In this document: positions 1-4,341 of the stretch, piece by piece
Position numbering within the stretch: the first letter of the stretch is position 1
Layout: every line of letters begins with the position of its first letter
Origin: Omnitrophica bacterium GWA2_41_15
Lineage (GTDB): Bacteria > Omnitrophota > Gorgyraeia > Gorgyraeales > Gorgyraeaceae
Direction: 5' to 3'
DNA: 5,392 bases
NCBI GenBank assembly: GCA_919902485.1
Contig: CAKKRB010000176.1
Coordinates: 1-5,392, forward strand
Translations under genes and position numbers: made by a program
The notes under the pieces: model-generated
The model's database searches: none
The model's input: only the letters and a program-made list of their open reading frames with translations
What the model was told of the DNA's origin: nothing

Positions 1-176
1 AATTTAAATCGCTTATGGTTTCACAGGTCCACGATGAGCTTGTGTTTGAGGTTCCAAAGGCTGAACTGGATGAAATGAAAGATTTTATAAAGGAAGAGAT
101 GGAAGGCGCTGTAAAATTGCTTGTTCCTGTAAAGGTGAGCGTGCAGTACGGCAAAAACTGGCTTGAAATGCAGTAG
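1..176 (+). CDS. polA: DNA polymerase I, C-terminal end (5'-partial)
   Basis: Only the last 57 codons are present; the frame begins at base 3 and ends at TAG 174-176. The fragment contains Q-V-H-D-E-L-V-F-E-V (bases 24-53), which is motif C of family A DNA polymerases. His-Asp-Glu at bases 30-38 match E. coli H881-D882-E883, and the Asp is a catalytic metal ligand of the palm. The tail ending Y-G-K-N-W-L-E-M-Q resembles the G-x-N-W end of family members. Pol I fills gaps and replaces RNA primers during repair and Okazaki fragment maturation. The upstream domains lie outside the window, so I cannot say whether the 5' or 3' exonuclease domains exist. The stop codon lies inside a palindromic repeat (171-203), so the last residue or two may derive from that element. 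Identification of the family is secure. Confidence 0.92.
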   Translation, partial: FKSLMVSQVHDELVFEVPKAELDEMKDFIKEEMEGAVKLLVPVKVSVQYGKNWLEMQ

Positions 177-203
177 GGACAGGACATTGTCCTGTCCCTA
201 CTG
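171..203. repeat. Palindromic element C, spanning the polA stop codon
   Basis: The arms CAGTAGGGACAGGACA (171-186) and TGTCCTGTCCCTACTG (188-203) are perfect reverse complements around one base, T187. The 29-bp core 173-201 has the GTAGGG...CCCTAC ends and the 14+1+14 layout of the two elements near and in prmC, although the inner arm sequence differs. Its first TAG (174-176) is the stop codon of polA. It fills most of the 45-nt gap before coaE. A transcript would fold into a strong hairpin, but there is no T-run after it, so I do not call it an intrinsic terminator. It could still affect mRNA stability or separate polA from the coaE-murA unit. Confidence 0.9.
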
Positions 204-221
204 AAGTCGGATAGGTTAATA

Positions 222-908
222 ATGATTATCGGCATAACAGGAAGTTTTGGAAGCGGAAAGACAACTGTTGCGAAAATGTTTGCAAAGCTCGGCGCTTATA
301 CAATTGACGCAGATAAAGTTTATCATTCTTTGATTAAGCCGGGCAATTCCTGCTATAAGAAAATCGTCCAGCATTTTGGCAAAGGTATATTAAAGAAAAA
401 TCAACCCTTCGACTATCCCAAGCCTAAAGGCCAGGTCTTGCTCAGGGTTGATACTGAGCGGCGCCTTTGTTTGCGGTCTAAAGGTCGCGGTTTGGCGCCG
501 TCGAAGTATCAGGAAATAGATACAAAAAAGCTTGGCCGGATTGTTTTTGAGGAAAAATCAAAACTCAAGCTGCTGAATAGATTAGTTCAGCCGGAAATAA
601 TCAGAAAAATACAGGAAATCATAAAAGACTTCGGAAAGTTAATAGTTGTTGACGCCGCACTTCTCGTAGAATCAGGATTTTATAAAAAAGTTGATAAAAT
701 AATCGTGGTGAAAAATAAAATAAGTATGCAGGTTAAAAGGCTCAAACAGGCTAAGGGTCTGACTGAAAAAGATATAATAAGGAGAATAAGGATGCAGATG
801 CCTTTAAAGAAAAAACTGGCATTTGCGGATTTCATTATAGATAACAGCGGATCAAAGAAGGACACATTGAGCCAGGCCAGGAAGGTCTGGGAACAAATAG
901 GAGAATAA
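222..908 (+). CDS. coaE: Dephospho-CoA kinase with a 36-residue in-frame insertion
   Basis: CoaE phosphorylates the 3'-OH of dephospho-CoA with ATP, the last step of CoA synthesis in the cytosol. The P-loop G-S-F-G-S-G-K-T is at residues 7-14, the family's D-A-D motif at 29-31, the L-L-V-E strand motif at 147-150, lid Arg173 (equivalent to E. coli R140) in Q-V-K-R-L, and the C-terminal A-D-F-I-I-D-N block at 202-208. The protein has 228 residues; without residues 62-97 it would have 192, the normal family size. That block interrupts the conserved stretch where I-L is normally followed closely by I-D-x-K-K-L-G-x-I-V-F; the insertion is described as a separate repeat. Several usually conserved positions differ: the HP motif is Q123-P124, P-L-L is A-L-L (146-148), and the Arg equivalent to E. 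coli R144 is Ala177. The start at 222 places the P-loop at the usual distance from the N-terminus, with a weak AGG at 213-215. The gene ends 1 nt before rho. Confidence 0.93.
   Translation: MIIGITGSFGSGKTTVAKMFAKLGAYTIDADKVYHSLIKPGNSCYKKIVQHFGKGILKKNQPFDYPKPKGQVLLRVDTERRLCLRSKGRGLAPSKYQEIDTKKLGRIVFEEKSKLKLLNRLVQPEIIRKIQEIIKDFGKLIVVDAALLVESGFYKKVDKIIVVKNKISMQVKRLKQAKGLTEKDIIRRIRMQMPLKKKLAFADFIIDNSGSKKDTLSQARKVWEQIGE
404..511. repeat. 108-bp composite palindromic insertion inside coaE
   Basis: The block is flanked by a 4-bp direct repeat, ATCA, at 400-403 and 508-511. Removing 108 bp (36 codons) joins AAA-AAT to CAG-GAA-ATA-GAT, giving K-N-Q-E-I-D, the expected CoaE sequence. Two adjoining hairpins can be drawn: TCAACCCT (401-408) with AGGGTTGA (444-451), and TGATACT plus CGGCGCC (449-455, 459-465) with GGCGCCG plus AGTATCA (494-500, 505-511). 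Each has the heptamer CTAAAGG near its apex (424-430 and 478-484), exactly 54 bp apart. An alternative fold pairs CTTCGAC (407-413) with GTCGAAG (500-506), and GCTCAG (440-445) with CTGAGC (454-459). Those half-sites recall CCCTTCGAC/GCTCAGGG interspersed repeats that I remember from many environmental genomes. No transposase is present, so any movement would need help in trans. The 4-bp repeat could be chance. Confidence 0.82.
899..903 (+). promoter_or_regulatory. Shine-Dalgarno site of rho, within the coaE 3' end
   Basis: AGGAG lies 6 nt before the rho ATG (910) and overlaps the last codons of coaE. Together with the 1-nt gap between the genes this supports the rho start and suggests translational coupling to coaE. 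Confidence 0.75.
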
Positions 909-909
909 T

Positions 910-2175
910 ATGGATGTAAAAGAAAAATTAGACATTGAAAAATTAAAATCTTTAAAGATATCAGAACTCAACAAGCTTGCGCATGAGATGAACGTGAACG
1001 GCGTAAGCGGATTAAAAAAACAGGACCTGATATTCAAAGTCCTGCAGGCGCAGACAGAAAAAGACGGCCTTATATTCGGGGAAGGAGTTCTGGAGATACT
1101 GCCTGACGGTTTCGGGTTTTTGCGTTCGCCGAATTATAATTATCTGCCGTGCCCGGATGATATATACATATCGCCTTCCCAGATAAGAAAATTTGAACTG
1201 AGGACAGGGGATACTGTAAGCGGCCAGATACGGCCTCCGAAAGAAGGCGAAAGGTATTTTGCCTTATTAAAGGTAGAGGCTGTTAATTTTGAGAGCCCTG
1301 AGGCTGCAAAGGATAAGATACTTTTTGATAACCTTACGCCGATATACCCGAATACAAGGTATAAACTTGAAACAAAAACCATAGACACGTCCATGCGCAT
1401 AATGGATTTATTGACGCCCATAGGAAAAGGCCAGAGAGGCATGATAGTTGCGCCTCCCTACAGCGGCAAGACTATTATAATGCAAAAAATAGCGAACAGC
1501 ATCGCGACCAATTTTCCAGAGACTATTATCATGGTTTTGCTGATAGACGAGCGCCCGGAAGAAGTTACAGACATGCAGCGCTCTGTAAAAGGCGAGGTTA
1601 TAAGCTCTACTTTTGACGAACCTGCTGAAAGGCATGTGCAGGTAGCGGAGATGGTGCTTGAAAAAGCAAAGAGGCTTGTGGAGCATAAAAAAGATGTGGT
1701 AATTCTTTTGGACAGCATTACCAGGCTTGCAAGGGCGTATAATTCTGTTGTGCCGCATTCAGGCAAGATACTTTCAGGCGGCGTGGATTCAAACGCCCTT
1801 CATAAACCGAAGAGATTTTTCGGCGCAGCAAGGAATATTGAAGAAGGGGGGAGCCTTACTATTATAGCGACAGCGCTGGTTGATACGGGCTCGAGGATGG
1901 ATGAAGTTATTTTTGAAGAGTTCAAAGGCACAGGCAATATGGAACTGCAGATGGACAGGACTCTTTTCCAGAGAAGGGTTTACCCGGCCATAGATATCAA
2001 GAGGTCTAATACCAGGAAAGAAGAGCTGCTGGTAGATGGAAAAGAGCTTCAGAGAATATGGATTCTCAGGAAAGTCCTCAATGAATTAAACAGCATAGAG
2101 GCAATGGAGCTTCTGATTGAAAAGATAAGCAAGACAAAGACAAATGAAGATTTTCTGGATAACATGAACCAATAA
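910..2175 (+). CDS. rho: Transcription termination factor Rho
   Basis: Rho is a hexameric RNA-dependent ATPase and helicase that loads on C-rich nascent RNA and ends transcription. The 421 residues (E. coli: 419) align end to end. A Rho_N SAP-like helical domain covers about 8-50. The cold-shock-type RNA-binding domain covers about 55-130, including G-F-G-F-L-R at 67-72. The RecA-type motor follows, with Walker A A-P-P-Y-S-G-K-T (181-188), the D-E-R-P-E-E-V block with catalytic Glu214, Walker B L-L-D-S-I-T-R with Asp268, and the Q/R-loop region S-G-G-V-D-S-N-A-L and G-T-G-N-M-E-L (289-346). Arg356 and Arg369 match the E. coli arginine valve R353 and arginine finger R366. Residue 184 is Tyr where E. 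coli has Lys181. There is no long insertion between the N-terminal and RNA-binding domains. The upstream AGGAG at 6 nt fixes the start. The stop codon is part of the rpmE Shine-Dalgarno stretch. Confidence 0.98.
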   Translation: MDVKEKLDIEKLKSLKISELNKLAHEMNVNGVSGLKKQDLIFKVLQAQTEKDGLIFGEGVLEILPDGFGFLRSPNYNYLPCPDDIYISPSQIRKFELRTGDTVSGQIRPPKEGERYFALLKVEAVNFESPEAAKDKILFDNLTPIYPNTRYKLETKTIDTSMRIMDLLTPIGKGQRGMIVAPPYSGKTIIMQKIANSIATNFPETIIMVLLIDERPEEVTDMQRSVKGEVISSTFDEPAERHVQVAEMVLEKAKRLVEHKKDVVILLDSITRLARAYNSVVPHSGKILSGGVDSNALHKPKRFFGAARNIEEGGSLTIIATALVDTGSRMDEVIFEEFKGTGNMELQMDRTLFQRRVYPAIDIKRSNTRKEELLVDGKELQRIWILRKVLNELNSIEAMELLIEKISKTKTNEDFLDNMNQ

Positions 2176-2179
2176 GGAG
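2174..2179 (+). promoter_or_regulatory. Shine-Dalgarno site of rpmE overlapping the rho stop codon
   Basis: AAGGAG lies 8 nt before the rpmE ATG (2188). Its first two bases are the last two of the rho TAA (2173-2175). It is the strongest ribosome-binding site in the window, which fits the high output needed for a ribosomal protein. Confidence 0.8.
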
Positions 2180-2187
2180 ATGATAAC

Positions 2188-2400
2188 ATGAAAGAAAAAA
2201 TTCACCCGGAGTACAAGGACGCAACAATTACATGCGCATGCGGAGAGGTTGTCCATACCCGCTCTACAAAGCAGAATATACGCGTGGAAATCTGCTCTAA
2301 ATGCCACCCGTTTTTTACAGGCAAGCAGAAATTCGTAGATTCTGCGGGAAGAGTGGAGAAATTTTTGAAAAAATATAAAAAAGAAGAACCAAAGCAATAA
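2188..2400 (+). CDS. rpmE: 50S ribosomal protein bL31, zinc-binding (C+) type
   Basis: The 70-residue protein begins M-K-E-K-I-H-P-E-Y and contains C-S-K-C-H-P-F-F-T-G-K-Q (36-47), both diagnostic of bL31. Cys16, Cys18, Cys36 and Cys39 form the four-cysteine zinc site of the C+ class, so this is the zinc-dependent form rather than the zinc-free YtiA/RpmE2 paralogue. The C-terminal G-R-V-E-K-F-L-K-K-Y and its Lys-rich end are typical. bL31 sits at the central protuberance and takes part in the bridge between the 50S and 30S subunits. It lies 12 nt after rho and 2 nt before prfA. The rho-rpmE-prfA-prmC order is familiar from Gram-positive genomes and supports shared transcription of translation genes. 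Confidence 0.97.
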   Translation: MKEKIHPEYKDATITCACGEVVHTRSTKQNIRVEICSKCHPFFTGKQKFVDSAGRVEKFLKKYKKEEPKQ

Positions 2401-2402
2401 TT

Positions 2403-3470
2403 ATGTTTGAAAAATTAGAATCCTTGTTGAAACGTTGCGATGAGCTGCACGCATTGATGGCAGATCATGATGTTGTTTCTGATAGGGACAAATATCAGAA
2501 GCTCGCCAAAGAACTGTCATCCCTTGAGGACACTGTCAAAAAATACAATGAGTATAAAAAGGTGGTTTCCGAAATAGAAGGCGCCAGGCATATGTTTGAA
2601 AAAGAATCTCATAAAGAACTGGTAGAAATGGCAAAAGGGGAGATAGCCGAGCTTGAGAAAAGAAAAACGCAGCTTAAATCCGAGTTGGAAGAAATGATGC
2701 TTGAAGAAGATCCTGATGACAACAAGGGCGCTATAATGGAAATCAGGGCAGGCACAGGAGGCGCAGAAGCATCTTTATTTGCAGGGGACCTTTTCAGGAT
2801 GTATTCAAAATACGCCGCGAATAACGGATGGAAGATAGAGATCATGGACAGCCACACAGCTGAAGCAGGAGGGTTTAAAGAAGTAGTGTTTGCTGTAAAA
2901 GGCCAGAATGTCTATAGAAGGCTAAAGTACGAAAAAGGCGTGCACAGGGTCCAGAGGGTTCCGGCCACAGAGGCGTCAGGCAGGATTCATACCTCGGCAG
3001 TGACTGTAGCTGTCCTGGCTGAGGCAGAAGATGTGGATGTCCAGATAAATTCTCAGGACTTGAGGCTGGATGTGTTCAGGGCTTCAGGAGCTGGCGGCCA
3101 GAATGTCAACAAAATAGAGTCAGCAGTTCGTATTACACACATCCCGTCAGGTATGGTTGTTACATGCCAGGATGAGAGGTCGCAGAGTAAAAATAAAGAA
3201 AAGGCAATGAGGGTATTGAGGGCCAGGCTTCTCGAGCACATAAGAAAAGAGCAGGATGAAAAAATAGCAAAGGACAGGCGCATTCAGGTAGGCACAGGAG
3301 ACAGGAGCGAAAAGATACGCACCTATAATTTTCCAGACAGGCGCGTCACTGATCACAGGATAGGCTTTACAATACACGATCTTCCGAATGTGATGGAAGG
3401 CGAGATAGGCAGGATAATAGAAGCGTTAATCCAGGCGGAGAAGAGATTGAAATTAGAAAATGTACAATAA
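2403..3470 (+). CDS. prfA: Peptide chain release factor 1 (RF1)
   Basis: RF1 recognises UAA and UAG in the ribosomal A site and triggers peptide release. The 355 residues (E. coli: 360) begin with a helical, coiled-coil-like domain (about 1-105, rich in E/K/L). The anticodon-mimicking P-A-T tripeptide is at 187-189 in H-R-V-Q-R-V-P-A-T-E. Since RF2 has S-P-F there, this is RF1. The catalytic loop G-A-G-G-Q-N-V-N-K has GGQ at 231-233, and Gln233 is the residue that PrmC methylates. The C-terminal block T-Y-N-F-P-D-R-R-V-T-D-H-R (307-319) is conserved. No programmed frameshift site is present, as expected for RF1. There is no clear Shine-Dalgarno before the ATG; with a 2-nt gap after rpmE, re-initiation or coupling is likely. 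Two of the genes seen here (polA, prmC) end in TAG, which only RF1 reads. Confidence 0.98.
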   Translation: MFEKLESLLKRCDELHALMADHDVVSDRDKYQKLAKELSSLEDTVKKYNEYKKVVSEIEGARHMFEKESHKELVEMAKGEIAELEKRKTQLKSELEEMMLEEDPDDNKGAIMEIRAGTGGAEASLFAGDLFRMYSKYAANNGWKIEIMDSHTAEAGGFKEVVFAVKGQNVYRRLKYEKGVHRVQRVPATEASGRIHTSAVTVAVLAEAEDVDVQINSQDLRLDVFRASGAGGQNVNKIESAVRITHIPSGMVVTCQDERSQSKNKEKAMRVLRARLLEHIRKEQDEKIAKDRRIQVGTGDRSEKIRTYNFPDRRVTDHRIGFTIHDLPNVMEGEIGRIIEALIQAEKRLKLENVQ

Positions 3471-4341
3471 AATCTGTGTAGGGGAGGGTTTTAAACCCTC
3501 CCCTACAAAACATAAAAAAGACATGTTTTATCTGATAAATAAATATTCCAACGGTATTTCCAGAGTAGAATCCGAAATGCTCTTGGAATATTTATTTAAT
3601 TGCAATAGAGTTGATTTATATACCAAAGACCTTGCTATAAACGAAGTCGCGGAAGAATTATATGATTCTCTTGTTGGCCGCTGGTTAGGCGGCGAGCCTG
3701 TCCAGTATATTACAGGCAAGGCAGAATTCATGGGGTTTGATTTTATGGTAACAAGAGATACGCTTATCCCCCGTCCTGAAACAGAATTATTAATCAATGA
3801 AATATGTAGGGGCGGGTTTGAAACCCGCCCCTACATGCTGGATCTTTGCACAGGTTGCGGCAATATAGCTGTCAGTTTAGCCAAATTAATTCCGAATGCA
3901 GAAATAATTGGTACAGATATATCCGGGCCTGCATTGAGAATAGCAGAAAAAAACGCGATGCTTCATAAGGTCAGCGAAAGGATAAGGTTTTATAAAGGAG
4001 ATCTTTTTGAAGCTTTAATGTTTGATAAAAATCAGAAGTTTGATATAATAGTTTGCAATCCGCCTTATGTAAAAGAGGATGAAATCCCTTTTTTGCAAAA
4101 GGAAGTGGCTGCGGAGCCCGGGATTGCCCTGAATGGCGGTGAGGACGGCCTGGATTTTTACAGGCGAATAGCAAAAGGTTCGCGTTATTATTTAAAACAG
4201 GGCGGAAGCCTTGTAATGGAAACAGGTTTTGGGCAAGCCGATGCTGTGAAGGATATTTTTTCTTTGGCTAAATTCGAGATAGATAAAGTAATAAAAGATT
4301 TTGCAGGGATAGAAAGGTTAGTATGGATAAATTTATTGTAG
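3460..4341 (+). CDS. prmC: RF1 glutamine N5-methyltransferase carrying two palindrome-derived segments
   Basis: PrmC transfers a methyl group from S-adenosylmethionine to the GGQ glutamine of release factors. A helical N-terminal domain, roughly 23-85, leads to G-E-P-V-Q-Y-I-T-G (78-86) and L-I-P-R-P-E-T-E (102-109). The methyltransferase domain then has motif I D-L-C-T-G-C-G-N-I-A (128-137), the acidic G-T-D-I (151-154) and the catalytic N-P-P-Y (200-203) that clamps the Gln side chain. Residues 7-16 (V-G-E-G-F-K-P-S-P-T) and 116-125 (C-R-G-G-F-E-T-R-P-Y) are translations of two palindromic repeats. The second forms the linker between the two domains. The start is uncertain: ATG 3460 overlaps prfA by 11 nt, while ATG 3523 (Met22) lies after the first palindrome. 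Neither has a good ribosome-binding site. From Met22 the N-terminal helix would be several residues shorter than in E. coli PrmC, which is why I keep 3460, with low certainty. The gene overlaps murA by 19 nt. Confidence 0.94.
   Translation: MYNKICVGEGFKPSPTKHKKDMFYLINKYSNGISRVESEMLLEYLFNCNRVDLYTKDLAINEVAEELYDSLVGRWLGGEPVQYITGKAEFMGFDFMVTRDTLIPRPETELLINEICRGGFETRPYMLDLCTGCGNIAVSLAKLIPNAEIIGTDISGPALRIAEKNAMLHKVSERIRFYKGDLFEALMFDKNQKFDIIVCNPPYVKEDEIPFLQKEVAAEPGIALNGGEDGLDFYRRIAKGSRYYLKQGGSLVMETGFGQADAVKDIFSLAKFEIDKVIKDFAGIERLVWINLL
3477..3507. repeat. Palindromic element A at the prfA/prmC junction
   Basis: The arms TGTAGGGGAGGGTTT (3477-3491) and AAACCCTCCCCTACA (3493-3507) are perfect reverse complements around T3492. 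The 29-bp core is 3478-3506. It begins 6 nt after the prfA stop and ends 15 nt before the alternative prmC ATG at 3523. Read in the prmC frame it encodes V-G-E-G-F-K-P-S-P-T. In RNA it would be a very stable hairpin next to the prmC start. No U-run follows (the downstream sequence is A-rich), so it is not a normal terminator. It differs from element B only at one paired position and the central base. Confidence 0.93.
3804..3836. repeat. Palindromic element B inside prmC
   Basis: The arms ATGTAGGGGCGGGTTT (3804-3819) and AAACCCGCCCCTACAT (3821-3836) are perfect reverse complements around G3820. The 29-bp core is 3806-3834, flanked by AT on both sides. It is read in frame as C-R-G-G-F-E-T-R-P-Y (residues 116-125), a phase shifted by one from that used by element A. 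It falls between the L-I-P-R-P-E-T-E motif and methyltransferase motif I, a stretch that is short and variable in E. coli PrmC, so the protein probably tolerates it. Confidence 0.93.
4312..4317 (+). promoter_or_regulatory. Shine-Dalgarno site of murA inside prmC
   Basis: GAAAGG, 5 nt before ATG 4323 and within the prmC coding end, supports the overlapping start rather than a later one. The next in-frame ATG lies after the K-N substrate-binding motif, too late to be the start. Confidence 0.65.

Noticed and set aside
171..203. Rho-independent terminator after polA
   Set aside because: The hairpin is strong but has no following T-run on either strand, and it overlaps the coding end. Its match in ends and size to the two prmC-associated copies makes a repeat the better call.
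177..221. Promoter for the coaE-murA unit
   Set aside because: The gap is almost filled by the palindrome, and I see no convincing -35/-10 pair. A promoter within polA or further upstream cannot be excluded.
404..511. Intron, intein or frameshift in coaE
   Set aside because: 36 codons is far too short for an intein, no splice motifs are visible, and the frame stays open on both sides, so an in-frame insertion fits better.
2086..2397. 103-residue minus-strand open frame opposite rpmE and the end of rho
   Set aside because: It is antisense to two highly conserved genes, has no recognisable domain and is explained as a codon-composition shadow. The same holds for the other minus-strand frames in the window.
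3477..3507. Intrinsic terminator after prfA
   Set aside because: The sequence after the stem is A-rich, not T-rich, on the + strand, and prmC continues in frame through it. On the minus strand no gene would need it.
171..3836. CRISPR array or tandem repeat array
   Set aside because: The repeats are hundreds to thousands of bases apart, are self-palindromic, and have no regularly sized spacers between them.
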